Shown: piece by piece, positions 1 to 8,680 of the stretch
Numbering within the stretch: position 1 is the first letter of the stretch
Layout: every line of letters begins with the position of its first letter
Assembly: GCA_963782605.1 (NCBI GenBank)
Contig: CAWAKK010000012.1
Span: forward strand, 124,001 to 188,000
Direction: 5' to 3'
DNA length: 64,000 nucleotides
From: JBDTSW01 sp963782605
Lineage (GTDB): Bacteria; Actinomycetota; Thermoleophilia; Solirubrobacterales; 70-9
Program-made: the position numbers and the translations under genes
The notes under the pieces: generated by a model
Database searches by the model: none
Told to the model about the DNA's origin: nothing
The model's input: the letters and a program-made list of their open reading frames with translations, nothing else

Positions 1-665
1 GCGCGACCGATCTTGTTGAGCTTCTCCACCACGTGGACCGGAATCCGGATCGTGCGCGCCTTGTCGGCCAGGGCGCGGGCGATCGCCTGGCGGATCCACC
101 ACGTGGCGTAGGTCGAGAACTTGAAACCCTTGCGGTAGTCGAACTTCTCGGCCGCTCGCACCAGACCGAGGGTGCCCTCCTGAATCAAATCGAGGAACGG
201 CAGCCCCTGATTGCGGTAGTTCTTGGCGATCGAAACGACGAGGCGGAGGTTGGACTCGACCATCTTCTGCTTCGCGTCGAGGTCGCCGCGCTCGATGCGC
301 TTCGCCAGGTCGACCTCTTCCTGTGCGGTGAGCAGGCGGACCTTCCCGATGTCCTTGAGGAAGAGCTGCAGGGAGTCGGTCGTCATGTCCGGCTTCAGGT
401 CGAGCGCCGCCTGCTTGCGCTTGCGGCCGCGCTTGCCGTCCGCCGGCTCGACCGCCTGGGCGGCGGCCTGGGCCGGATCGGGGTCGTCGACCATCTCGAC
501 GCCCTGGCTCTCGAGGTAGCCGTAGAGCTCCTCGATGTCCCCCTCGTCGACCTCCACCTCGGAGAGCGCCTTTGCGACTTCGCCGAAGGCCACGACCCCC
601 ACCTGCTGGCCCTTCGCGACGAGGTTCTTGACCTCTTCCAGCTCCTGCAGTTCCGCGACTAGCAT
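1..665 (-). CDS. rpoD: Principal sigma-70 factor RpoD/SigA, N-terminal part (truncated by window edge)
   Basis: Primary sigma factor that directs RNA polymerase to housekeeping promoters. About 221 N-terminal residues are visible and the gene runs off the left edge. After a short acidic N-terminus and a basic linker (GKRGRKRK) come region 1.2 (DSLQLFLKDIG), region 2.1-2.2 (EEVDLAKRIERGD, NLRLVVSIAKNY, LPFLDLIQEG) and region 2.3-2.4 (YRKGFKFSTYATWWIRQAI), then the start of region 3. The ATG at 665 opens the protein MLVAELQELEE and is preceded by a purine-rich GAGAGA stretch. Regions 3 and 4 lie outside the window. The family assignment is certain; that it is the principal rather than an alternative group 2 sigma is inferred from the intact regions 1.2-2.4. 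Confidence 0.93.
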   Translation of the reverse strand, partial: MLVAELQELEEVKNLVAKGQQVGVVAFGEVAKALSEVEVDEGDIEELYGYLESQGVEMVDDPDPAQAAAQAVEPADGKRGRKRKQAALDLKPDMTTDSLQLFLKDIGKVRLLTAQEEVDLAKRIERGDLDAKQKMVESNLRLVVSIAKNYRNQGLPFLDLIQEGTLGLVRAAEKFDYRKGFKFSTYATWWIRQAIARALADKARTIRIPVHVVEKLNKIGR

Positions 666-988
666 CCCGTTTGGTCTCTCTTTGCCTGTTTGAGTTCTCT
701 AGTGGCCGCCGACCGCCCGATAAATCGGGCCGTCCTCCCGGTGTGCTCGTGGGTCCGAGCCCTTCGCGTCTGCCGACAAAAAGCGGACCCTCTGCGATCC
801 GCGTGCCCTCGTGGGGAAGATCCAGCGCTCAAGTGCTCAAACGAGTGCTCTCATCGTAGTAGCTATACATTCTGAAGTCAATGGGTGGAGGCTGAAATCC
901 GCTTGAAATCGCGCTTTCTGCATGGGTTCGTGCGAGTGCCATTCCACCCGTGGCGCATTCGGAGCCGCGGTGCGGTGAAATGCGACCG
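666..988. other. Divergent intergenic region upstream of rpoD
   Basis: This 323-base stretch between the divergent rpoD and hypothetical gene holds the candidate rpoD promoter, two short inverted repeats, and a direct repeat of AGTGCTC around 832-850. No convincing gene is seen: ORFs crossing it on either strand lack ribosome-binding sites and recognisable domains. Confidence 0.5.
853..881 (-). promoter_or_regulatory. Putative sigma-A promoter of rpoD
   Basis: On the minus strand TTGACT (876-881) is followed by exactly 17 nt and then TACGAT (853-858). This is a near-consensus -35/-10 pair, about 188 nt upstream of the rpoD ATG. The resulting leader would contain small inverted repeats, for example CCCGAT-AA-ATCGGG near 717-730. 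Motif match only; no transcription data. Confidence 0.45.
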
Positions 989-1426
989 ATGAGCTTCGAG
1001 GACCCCACCGGCGCTCCGGATCACGCCGAGGAGGCGCCCGACGACGATTCCCCCCAGGGAGTCTTCGGGAACCTTCCCCATTCGCGGCCCGGAGCCCGCA
1101 GCCCGCGTCGGGACGCGACCCGAGCGCGTGCAGCCGAGCGTGGGGGCCGCAGCACCGCACGAGCCGCGCCTGAGCAGAAGGGGCCACCAGGGGCTGCGGC
1201 CCAGCAGACAGACCCTCTCTCCGACGCCGCGCGCGCCCTGCGAGATTCGGAGCCCCAGCGCGAAGGAGCGGGGCCGGACGCTCCCGAGCCGGACATGCAT
1301 GGGGGCGGCGGCTTGGAGGACGTCGCCTGGGCTGGCGTGGCAGCGGCCGCTGAGGCCGCGACGATCGGCGTCCGTCTTGCGACCCGCGCCCTCGAGGCAA
1401 TGCGGGACGCGGTGGATCGGCGTTGA
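989..1426 (+). CDS. Conserved-looking hypothetical protein with C-terminal amphipathic helix
   Basis: Product unknown. The 145-residue protein begins with an acidic segment, has a basic RSPRR patch near residue 40, and is rich in Ala, Gly, Arg and Pro in the middle. It ends in a long Ala-rich helix (AWAGVAAAAEAATIGVRLA) that could touch the membrane. It is probably real because its stop overlaps the TTG start of the following membrane-protein gene (TTGA), and that gene is coupled in the same way to the next. Start chosen at ATG 989; ATG 977 or GTG 950 are possible and no clear Shine-Dalgarno decides between them. I recognise the layout as typical of Thermoleophilia hypotheticals, but from impression rather than alignment. 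Confidence 0.6.
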   Translation: MSFEDPTGAPDHAEEAPDDDSPQGVFGNLPHSRPGARSPRRDATRARAAERGGRSTARAAPEQKGPPGAAAQQTDPLSDAARALRDSEPQREGAGPDAPEPDMHGGGGLEDVAWAGVAAAAEAATIGVRLATRALEAMRDAVDRR

Positions 1427-2334
1427 CGGACTCGCCGGGGTCGTTCGCGCATAAAGCCCGGCGCTCGCTCCGCGCGTTCTGGGAGCGCGCGTATGAGGAG
1501 AACATCACCGGGCTCGCCGGGATGGTCGCCTACAACCTGGTGCTCGCCCTGTTTCCGTTCGCGCTCCTGCTCCTGTTCATCTTCGGACAGGTGCTCCAGT
1601 CGGGGGACGTGCAGGAGAGCATCCTGCTCGACCTCCAGCGGCTGTTTCCCGCGGTCGAGCAGGAGAGCCTCGAGAACACCCTCGATCGGATCCGCGAGAG
1701 CTCTACGACCATCGGCGTCGTGGCGGCGATCGGCGCTCTGTGGATCGGGACGTCCTTTTGGGGCGCGATGGATACGGCCTTCTGCAACATCTACCACGTC
1801 GAGTGCCGAAGCTGGCTTGCTCAAAAGCGCTTCGCGCTGGTGATGCTGCTCGGTCTCACCGTGCTGCTCACCGCCAGCGTCGCGATTCCCGCCCTGGAGG
1901 GGCTCGTGGTCTCGGGCGCGAACGATCTCCCCTTCGGGCTCGGGAACATCGCCGGGCTCGAGAGCGCGGCCTTGCTCCTCCTGGCGCTCCTGGTGACGTT
2001 CTTGGTCTGTTGCACGATCTACTACTTCGTGCCGAAGGGTCACGTTCCGTGGCGGGGCGTTTGGCCGGGTTCGCTGTTCTTCACCCTCACGATCGGCCTC
2101 GCCAACGCGATCTTCCCGTTCTACCTCACCGAGGTCGCGGACCTGGACCGCGTCGGCGGAGCAATCGGTTTCGCGCTCGTTGCCATGATCTGGTTCTACG
2201 CGGTCAGCCTCGCGCTGATGGCCGGCGCCGTGATCAACGCGTTGCGCTATGAGCTGCACGACACGGGGGCGCTCGAGGAGTCGAGCTGGACCGAGCGCGA
2301 AGCGCTGCGCAGCCGGGAGGAGGGCCAGCATTGA
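1423..2334 (+). CDS. YihY/BrkB family inner-membrane protein
   Basis: Polytopic membrane protein of the YihY/virulence factor BrkB (UPF0761) family, once misannotated as RNase BN. Its molecular function is unsettled; transport has been proposed for relatives. The 303-residue protein shows about six hydrophobic segments, the first near residues 36-57 (NLVLALFPFALLLLFIFG). The central motif GALWIGTSFWGAMDTAFC and the C-terminal WFYAVSLALMAGAVINA are characteristic. The TTG start overlaps the previous stop by four bases, and the stop overlaps the next gene's TTG in the same way, so the three genes are probably co-translated. The tail is charged and cytoplasmic. Confidence 0.85.
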   Translation: MTDSPGSFAHKARRSLRAFWERAYEENITGLAGMVAYNLVLALFPFALLLLFIFGQVLQSGDVQESILLDLQRLFPAVEQESLENTLDRIRESSTTIGVVAAIGALWIGTSFWGAMDTAFCNIYHVECRSWLAQKRFALVMLLGLTVLLTASVAIPALEGLVVSGANDLPFGLGNIAGLESAALLLLALLVTFLVCCTIYYFVPKGHVPWRGVWPGSLFFTLTIGLANAIFPFYLTEVADLDRVGGAIGFALVAMIWFYAVSLALMAGAVINALRYELHDTGALEESSWTEREALRSREEGQH

Positions 2335-3470
2335 GCGCGCAAAACGGCATGCGCCTCGCTGCCTGCGCGCTCCTGCTGGCATGGGGGGTGTCCGGCTGCG
2401 GCGGCGGCGATGAGGGTGAGGAATCCGGTGGATCAACGGTCCCAAACGCAACGCGTGCAGTCGCCAGGCTGCAGAAGGTCGCAAAGCTCGCCGAGCCGAT
2501 CCATCTGGCCGAGGCCCCTGGGGGCAGCCTCTACGTCGCCGAGCGGGGAGGCACGGTAAGGGCGCTGTCCGAGGACGGCGTGCCGTCCCGACGGCCGCTT
2601 TTGGATCTCTCCGAGGACGTCTACGCCGAGGGCGAAGGAGGGCTTTTCTCGCTCGCCTTCTCGCCGGGCTTCGAGCACGACGGCCTGTTGTACGTGGCCT
2701 ATGCCAGCAAGCGCAAGGTGCTCGCGGTGGAGGAGCTCCAGCTCGACCCGGGAAGCGGCGAGCTCGTCGAGGGCTCTCGCAGGGAGGTCGTGCGGGTTCC
2801 CCACCCGGAGGTCGTGCACTGGGGCGGCCTTTTGGCCTTCGGCCCCGATCGCGAGCTCTACCTCGGTACGGGCGACGGGGGGCCGCCCTACCCGATCCCG
2901 GCGACAGCCCAGGATCCGGACAGCCTCCTCGGCAAGCTGCTTCGGATCGACCCGCGGTCGGGCAGTGCCGAGGTGATGGCGCTTGGCCTGCGAAACCCAT
3001 GGCGCTACTCGTTCGACAGCGCCACGGGCGACCTTTGGATCGGCGACGTGGGTGACTTCACGCAGGAGGAGGTGGACTTCCTTCCGGCGCGCCGCGTCGG
3101 GGACGGCACGAACTTCGGCTGGCCGGACCTCGAGGGGACCGAGCAGACGACGAGCGATGCGAAGGCACCCGGCTCCGAGCGTCCGTTCTTGACCTACGAC
3201 CGCACGGGGAAGGACGACGATCCGCTCTGCGCCATCACGGGCGGCCTCGTCGTCCGTGATCCCGGGCTGCCCGTACTCGAGGGTCGTTACATCTATGGCG
3301 ACTTCTGCGAGGGACGGATCCTGAGCGTCGATCCGCGGGCGAAGGGCGAGCCGGAGAGCGAGGACACCGGCCTTAAGGTGCCACGCCTGGTCTCCTTCGC
3401 CGAGGATGCCTCGGGCCGCATCTACGCGCTCTCCCTGGAGGGATGGGTCTATCGGCTCGCCGCGCGCTGA
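2331..3470 (+). CDS. PQQ-dependent sugar dehydrogenase-like lipoprotein (GSDH/YliI family)
   Basis: Extracytoplasmic six-bladed beta-propeller of the glucose/sorbosone dehydrogenase family; relatives are soluble PQQ aldose dehydrogenases (Asd/YliI). The N-terminus is a lipoprotein signal with lipobox VSGC (Cys23) followed by a Gly/Glu/Ser linker. Family motifs in order are PIHLAEAPGGSLYVAERGG, HWGGLLAFGPDRELYLGTGD, LGLRNPWRYSFD, TNFGWPDLEGT and ITGGLVVRD. TTG start coupled to the upstream gene (TTGA). Substrate unknown, and PQQ use cannot be proved from sequence; many family members have lost it. Confidence 0.85.
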   Translation: MSAQNGMRLAACALLLAWGVSGCGGGDEGEESGGSTVPNATRAVARLQKVAKLAEPIHLAEAPGGSLYVAERGGTVRALSEDGVPSRRPLLDLSEDVYAEGEGGLFSLAFSPGFEHDGLLYVAYASKRKVLAVEELQLDPGSGELVEGSRREVVRVPHPEVVHWGGLLAFGPDRELYLGTGDGGPPYPIPATAQDPDSLLGKLLRIDPRSGSAEVMALGLRNPWRYSFDSATGDLWIGDVGDFTQEEVDFLPARRVGDGTNFGWPDLEGTEQTTSDAKAPGSERPFLTYDRTGKDDDPLCAITGGLVVRDPGLPVLEGRYIYGDFCEGRILSVDPRAKGEPESEDTGLKVPRLVSFAEDASGRIYALSLEGWVYRLAAR

Positions 3471-3490
3471 GCGTGTGAAGGTGGAGGCGA

Positions 3491-4145
3491 TTGGAAAGTG
3501 AGGTCACCGTGAGCCTGCTGCGACGCGAAGCGCGACGCCGGGCGCGAGCGCGTGTGCGGCTCCTTCCGGAACGCCGCGAGGCCGTTCCTTCCCAGGGCGC
3601 CGCGCGGTCGCTGCAGGAAGCCGAGGTGGAGATGCCTCGCGAGCTCTTGGAGGAGATGTGGCATCCGGAATACCTCGAGCGTCTCGCACACGCGTACTGG
3701 CGGTACCTTCGGCGGGTCTCGCTGGGCCTGATCCGGGTGAGCTACGAGCCCCACGCGCGATCGATCGTCCTCGTCGCGCAACCCCTCGTCCTGCTGCGAT
3801 TTCGCCGGCCCGAGTACGTGATGCCGCCGGGGATCGGCCAGGTCACGTGGCCCATCGAGCGGGGCGTACTCGTCGCCAAAGAGGGGCGCGGGCAGGGCTA
3901 CCTGCGGATACGGGTGCGGCTTCTCGACTCCAAGCACAACGGGCTTGCGATTGTGCACGTCGCCTCGGAGGTCGCGAACTTCTATCCGTTGCTTCGCTTC
4001 GGCGGTCCGCTCGCGCGGCTGGGCGCCCGCTTTTACAGCGCCACCCAGCTTCGTATCCACGTCCTCGTTACCCGTGGCTACCTGCGCTCGCTGGCTCGGC
4101 TCGACCTTCCCCCTTCCCCGGTTGGGCGCCTTGCGAGGCCGATAG
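3491..4145 (+). CDS. Unknown protein, probable frameshift near its 3' end
   Basis: I do not recognise the family. The protein starts MESEVTVSLLRREARRR. It has a basic N-terminus, then a mixed beta-rich body containing SYEPHARSIVLVAQPLVLLRF, NGLAIVHVASEVANFYPLL and IHVLVTRGYLRSLARLDL. In the starting frame no stop occurs until 5185, which would place over 1 kb antisense to the neighbouring gene. If the five-C run at 4109-4113 really has four Cs, the protein ends PLPRLGALRGR at 4145, six bases before the convergent gene's stop. I therefore give 4145 as the end. Confidence in a gene here is moderate; confidence in the exact 3' end is low. Confidence 0.5.
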
Positions 4146-4150
4146 GCCCG

Positions 4151-5071
4151 CTAGTCACCGTCGATCTCAGTCTCGAGAACGGCCGCACGCATCGCCTCGG
4201 CGAGGGTCACAGGGCTCACCTCGAACAATCGCATCCCCGAGGGGTCCCGGACGATCGTCTCACTTTCAGCGCCCTCGATCAGCGGGCGCGCGACGCCAAC
4301 GTCGACGTCGGTGACGAGCCCCACCCAAAGCGAGGAGAGCCAGGGCGTGAGCACCGGGACCGGGATCCGGGGACGGGGGCTGAGCCCCATCGCCTCGGCG
4401 CAGGCGTCCATCATGCCCGCGTAGGTCGTCACGTCTGGGCCGCCGATCTCGATCTCCTTGCCGTGAGCTTCCGAGGTGGTCGGCGTTTCCATGAGATATC
4501 TGAGGACGTCCGCGATCGCGATCGGCTGCGTCTTCGTGGCGGTCCAGCTCGGTGTGATCATGACCGGCAGGCGGCGGACGAGATGAAGGCAGAGCCGGAA
4601 CGACTCGCTGCCCGAGCCAATCACCGCGGCGGCGCGAAAGTAGGTGACCGGCACGCCGGCCCCGCGCAACGCCTCGGCGCTCTCGTGCCGGCTCGCGAGG
4701 TGCGCAGAGCCCCCCTCGGTGAGGCCACCGAGGTAGACGATCAGCTCCACGCCGGCCTCCTTCGCCGCCCCTGCGAAGTTCTCGGCCGCTCTGCGATCGC
4801 GAGCCGCGAAGTCGCTGTCCGCGGCACCGCGGCCCATCGAATGAATCAGGTAGTACGCGACCGAGACGCCCTCCATCGCCGGCGCCAGCGTCTTCGGCCG
4901 AAGCGCGTCGCCGCGCACGACCTCGCATCCGGCGGCCGCGAGGTCGCGGGCCTTGCCCGGATCCCGGGCCAGGGCGCGCACGTCTCGCCCGGCCACCGCG
5001 AGCTCACACGCGAGCAGACGACCGATATAGCCGGTCGCGCCGGCCACCAAGAGCTTCTCGTCGTCGCTCAC
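4151..5071 (-). CDS. NAD(P)-binding protein, NmrA/YbjT-like atypical SDR
   Basis: Rossmann-fold nucleotide-binding protein of the atypical SDR group (NmrA/YbjT-like). The dinucleotide motif GATGYIGRLLA lies near residue 11, followed by VRALARDPGKA and YYLIHSMGRG typical of this group, and a downstream ADVLRYLMETP segment. The classical SDR Tyr-x3-Lys pair is not obvious, so it may act as a redox sensor or a quinone/dinucleotide-binding protein rather than a dehydrogenase. GTG start at 5071. It is convergent with the preceding gene and co-directional with glpX, whose stop lies 31 bases upstream of this start. Confidence 0.8.
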   Translation of the reverse strand: MSDDEKLLVAGATGYIGRLLACELAVAGRDVRALARDPGKARDLAAAGCEVVRGDALRPKTLAPAMEGVSVAYYLIHSMGRGAADSDFAARDRRAAENFAGAAKEAGVELIVYLGGLTEGGSAHLASRHESAEALRGAGVPVTYFRAAAVIGSGSESFRLCLHLVRRLPVMITPSWTATKTQPIAIADVLRYLMETPTTSEAHGKEIEIGGPDVTTYAGMMDACAEAMGLSPRPRIPVPVLTPWLSSLWVGLVTDVDVGVARPLIEGAESETIVRDPSGMRLFEVSPVTLAEAMRAAVLETEIDGD

Positions 5072-5101
5072 GCGTCGCTCTTACCCAAACCGGACCGGCG
5101 C

Positions 5102-6117
5102 TCACCCATAGCGCCCGCCGGTGACCTCGCGCAGCTTCGCCTGGTCATGGCGGGCACTGACCCGGCGCGTCGTGCCGGAGCGTGACCGCATCACGAGCGA
5201 CTCGGTCGATGCCTTGCGCGCCCCGGTAGCGGACGCCTTCCAGCAGCTCGCCATCGGTGACGCCGGTCGCGGCGAAGAAGACATCGTCGCCCGAGACCAG
5301 ACGGTCGGCGTCGAGGATCTCGTCGAGGTCATAGCCCGCATCTGTCGCAGACTTGCGCTCGTCCTCGTCGCGGGGCCAGAGGCGTCCAAGAAGCTGGCCA
5401 CCGAGGCACTTGATGGCCGCCGCCGAAATCACGCCCTCGGGAGTGCCCACCGATCCCCCAGAGCAGGTCCACTCCGCCCTCGCCGGAGACGGCGAAGAGT
5501 GCGGCTGAAACGTCGCCGTCGGTGATCAGGCGAACGCGGGCGCCGGCTGCGCGGATGGCCTCGATCTGCTCCTCGTGTCGCGGGCGATCGAGCACGATCA
5601 CCGTGACCCCGCCGGGATCGGTTTCCTTGCGCTCGGCCACCTTGCCGATCACCTCGGGAAGCGAGTCATCTAGCGAGAGCAGGTCTGCGACCTCGGGACC
5701 CCCGGCGAGCTTCTCCATGTAGACGCAGGGGCCCGGATCGAACATCGTCCCGCGTTCGGAGAGCGCGATGACCGCGAGTGCCGAGGGCATGCCGAGCGCG
5801 CACAGCCGGGTGCCCTCCAACGGGTCCACGGCGATGTCGACCTCGGGCGGGCTGCCGTCGCCGATCTGCTCGCCGTTGAAGAGCATCGGCGCCTCGTCCT
5901 TCTCGCCCTCGCCGATGACGACGATGCCGTCCATCGGCACCGTCTCCAAGAGCAGGCGCATGGCGTCGACCGCGGCGCCGTCGGCGGACTCCTTCTCGCC
6001 CTTGCCGACCCACCGTGCTGCGGCGAGCGCTGCGGCCTCGGTGACGCGGACCAACTCGAGGGCAAGGTTGCGGTCGGGCTTCGTACCGGAGCGCACGTCG
6101 TGGGAGATGACGGACAC
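5102..6117 (-). CDS. glpX: Class II fructose-1,6-bisphosphatase, broken by two frameshifts as assembled
   Basis: Gluconeogenic enzyme converting fructose 1,6-bisphosphate to fructose 6-phosphate. Conserved class II motifs are intact: GIVVIGEGEKDEAPML and IAVDPLEGT in the N-terminal half, GGTPEGVISAAAIKCLGG in the middle, and ESLVMRSRSGT at the C-terminus. These sit in three different frames. The first break is near 5445-5447, where minus-strand GGTGGGCAC would need one G less. The second is near 5216-5224, in a GC-rich GCGCGC run, again one extra base. Everything between the breaks looks conserved, so I favour base-call or assembly error over a pseudogene. The stop at 5102 gives a normal family length of about 337 residues. 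Confidence 0.85.
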
Positions 6118-6149
6118 GGCCCCGGAGGCTACCCGTGCAGAGAGCTCGA

Positions 6150-6638
6150 CTAGACGGTGCCCGGCGCTTTTCGCTCGCGCCGCTGCCCCGCCTGCGATCG
6201 CAGGAAGCCGGTGGCGGCGATGCCAACGGCGCTAAGAAGCCCGATGAAGTAGCCGAAGGCGAGGGTGGTGCCGAACTCGAGGCCCTGGTCCGGAGCCGGG
6301 ATGTCGAGCAGGCCGTTGTAGGCGATCAGGACGAACGCGGCGAAGCCGGTGACCATCGTCATCTCTCCGGGAGCCCAGGAGAGCTTGTGCCCGCGGACGA
6401 TGATGTAGCCGAGGATGAGCGGCGAGATCGCGGCCAGCAGAAGCAACCAGCGCAGGATCGGGAAGGTCTCGAACGCCGTGCAGGTGTAGTCGCCCTCGCC
6501 GCAGAGCCACGCACCCTGCTCGGTGCGCTCATCCGTGTCGGTGAGCTCGTACCAGGGCAAAAAGAGGCTGAGCGCCAGAAACCCGCCGGAGACCGCTCCG
6601 AGAATGAGTCGATTGCGGTCGAGGCGGGAGAAGTCCAT
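6150..6638 (-). CDS. Small integral membrane protein, unknown function
   Basis: A 162-residue membrane protein with four hydrophobic segments: LILGAVSGGFLALSLFLPWY, ILRWLLLLAAISPLILGYII, MVTGFAAFVLIAYNGLL and FGYFIGLLSAVGIAATGFL. The first loop carries two Cys residues (LCGEGDYTC) in a likely extracellular position, and the C-terminus is basic. Start chosen at ATG 6638 (MDFSRLDRNRL); a longer reading frame upstream gives low-complexity sequence typical of non-coding extension. Its stop is 32 bases from the glpX start on the same strand. No functional assignment. Confidence 0.7.
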   Translation of the reverse strand: MDFSRLDRNRLILGAVSGGFLALSLFLPWYELTDTDERTEQGAWLCGEGDYTCTAFETFPILRWLLLLAAISPLILGYIIVRGHKLSWAPGEMTMVTGFAAFVLIAYNGLLDIPAPDQGLEFGTTLAFGYFIGLLSAVGIAATGFLRSQAGQRRERKAPGTV

Positions 6639-6714
6639 GCCGCGCGAGCCTATCCCACCCCCAAGGGCGCCCGGCGCAGCCTGCAAAGGGTGGGTTTGAG
6701 TAGGGTCGAGCGCG

Positions 6715-7660
6715 ATGCCGCAGAGCCGCTGGGGACTCACGCTGCCGCTCGTCGGCCACGCGCTGCGCGACCACAAGGAGCTGATCTGCCGAGCCGAGGC
6801 GGCGGGTTACACGGACCTCTGGACCGGCGAGACCCAGGGCCCTGACGGGTTCACCCCGTTGGCGTTCGCCGCCGAGTGGACCGTCGTCGATGCGCCTTGG
6901 CACAGGGGTCGTCGGGGTGTTCACCCGCGGCCCGGCGCTCCTGGCCCAGCAGGCCGCTGCGATGGCCGACGCGAGCGGCGGCCGCTTCGCGCTCGGGATC
7001 GGTGCCTCATCCGACCGCATCGTCGCCGGCTGGAACGACATGCCCTTCGAGCGCCCGCTCTCGAAGGTCTCGGCAACGGTCGACTTCCTTCAGGCCGCGT
7101 TCGCCGGCGAGCGCACGACCACCGGCTTCAAGCTCGAGCAGCGGCCCGCCGAGCCGATCCCGATCGTGCTGGCGGCGCTTCGGGGCAAGATGCTGCGCCT
7201 GGCAGTCGAGAAGGCAGATGGCGCCTTCGCCAACTTTCTTCCGCTTTCGGGCATCGGACAGGTCACAGCCGAGCTCGAGGGTGCGCGCGATGGCTTCGAG
7301 GTCGCCTGCCGCTTCTTCTGCCTACCCGGGCGCCGCGAGGAGGTCGAGCCGCTCGCACGGTTCATGTTCGCCTCCTACGCGACAGTTCCCGTCTACGAGG
7401 CCTTCTTCCGCTGGCTGGGGCACGGCGACGCGATCGACGAGATGGTCGCGACTTTGGGCTGCCAAGGACCGCCAGGGGCCGCCGCTGCAGCCCCGTGGGA
7501 GCTGATCGAAGAGACCTTCGTCTTCGGCGAGCCCGCGCAGATGCGCGAGCGCTTCGAGGCGTACGTCGATGGCGGGATCACGCTGCCCGTGCTGACCCCG
7601 GTCACCGCGCCCGAGGACCAGGGCGAGCTGATCGAGGAGCTCGGGCGCGCCGCGACCTAG
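6715..7660 (+). CDS. LLM-class (F420-dependent type) oxidoreductase, frameshifted as assembled
   Basis: Luciferase-like TIM-barrel enzyme that typically uses F420 or FMN. The N-terminal portion RWGLTLPLVGHALRDHKE and DLWTGETQGPDGFTPLAFAA is in the frame starting at ATG 6715. The remainder (MRLGTGVVGVFTRGPALLAQ, GGRFALGIGASSD, GGITLPVLTPV) is one frame over, beginning around 6885-6892. One surplus base in the GTCGTCGATG stretch explains the break. The stop overlaps the convergent egtD stop within the palindrome CTAG. Length after repair is about 314 residues, normal for the family. Substrate unknown. Confidence 0.8.
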
Positions 7661-8644
7661 ACCGCGCGAGCCAGGGAGAGGCCGAAGAGCTCTTCGGGGT
7701 CGGTCCACCACTCGGCCAGCTCCAGGCCGGCCTCGCGGTAGATGCCGTCGAGCCCCTCGCGGGCGTACTTCGTCGAGATCTCCGTGCGCATCTCCTCGCC
7801 GCGGTCGAAGGAGACCAGCATCTCGAGCGCCTCGATCTCGATCACCTGGCGCGCCAGCGAGCGCAGCCGGATGTCGACCCAAAGGTTCTCCGCGTCCCAG
7901 AACGCCGTGTGCTCGAACGCGCTCGAGGTCGAAGCTCGCCCCAAGCTCACGGTTCAAGACGGCGAGCACGTTCTTGTTGAAGGCCGCGGTGATCCCCGCC
8001 GAGTCGTTGTACGCCGCCTCGAGCGTGGCGCGGTCCTTGACCAGGTCAGTGCCCAGAAGGAATCGGTCGTCGGGCCCGAGCAGGTTGGCGATGCGACGCA
8101 GGAAGCTCGCGCGCTGCGCGGGGGCGAAGTTGCCGATCGTCCCACCGAGCAGCGCGATGCACGCGGGGGCCCCGAGTGGGACCCGCTCCAGATCGAGCTC
8201 GAAGTCGCAGACGAGGCCATGCACGGTGATGTCGTACTCGGCGGCGACGGCCGCAGCGGTCTTGCGGGTGATCTCCTCCGAGATGTCGACGGGGGCATAC
8301 GCGTCCAGCGAACCGGCGTCGCGCATCGCATCGAGCAGCACGCGCGTCTTCTCCGCGGAGCCCGAGCCCAGCTCGATCAGCGTGTGCGGGCCTCCGGCCG
8401 CGGCAACGATCTCGTTCGAATGGGCCTCGAGGATCGCGCGCTCGGCACGGGTGGGGTAGTACTCGGGGAGGGTGGTGATCTGCTCGAAGAGCTCCGATCC
8501 CAGCTCGTCGTAGAAGTACCGAGGCGAGAGCTCCTTGAAGGGCCTCGTGAGCCCAGCGCGCACGTCCGCAGCCATTCCGGAAAGAGGGCCGCCCGGGGGC
8601 AGCCTCATCTCGATCGTGACCTGTGCCGTCGTCGTGGAATCCAC
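7657..8644 (-). CDS. egtD: L-histidine N-alpha-methyltransferase EgtD, one frameshift as assembled
   Basis: SAM-dependent trimethylation of histidine to hercynine, the first committed step of ergothioneine synthesis. Family motifs are clear: ELSPRYFYDELGSELFEQIT, LPEYYPTRAERAIL, IELGSGSAEKTRVLL (SAM site), DISEEI, GGTIGNFAPAQRASFL and AYNDSAGITAAFNKNVL. The first 243 or so residues read in one frame. The C-terminus (FEHTAFWDAENLWVDIRL to the stop at 7657) is in another, with the break near 7920-7930 where one base is surplus. GTG start at 8644, 36 bases after the egtB stop, so the two are probably one operon. Repaired length of about 328 residues is normal. Confidence 0.9.
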
Positions 8645-8680
8645 GTCCTAGAAGACCAGCTTCGCGTTCGCCCGTTTCAT

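Noticed and set aside
4150..5185. Continuation of the plus-strand frame from 3491 for another kilobase
   Set aside because: It lies exactly antisense to a well-conserved NAD(P)-binding gene and has no domain of its own; open antisense frames are common at this GC content.
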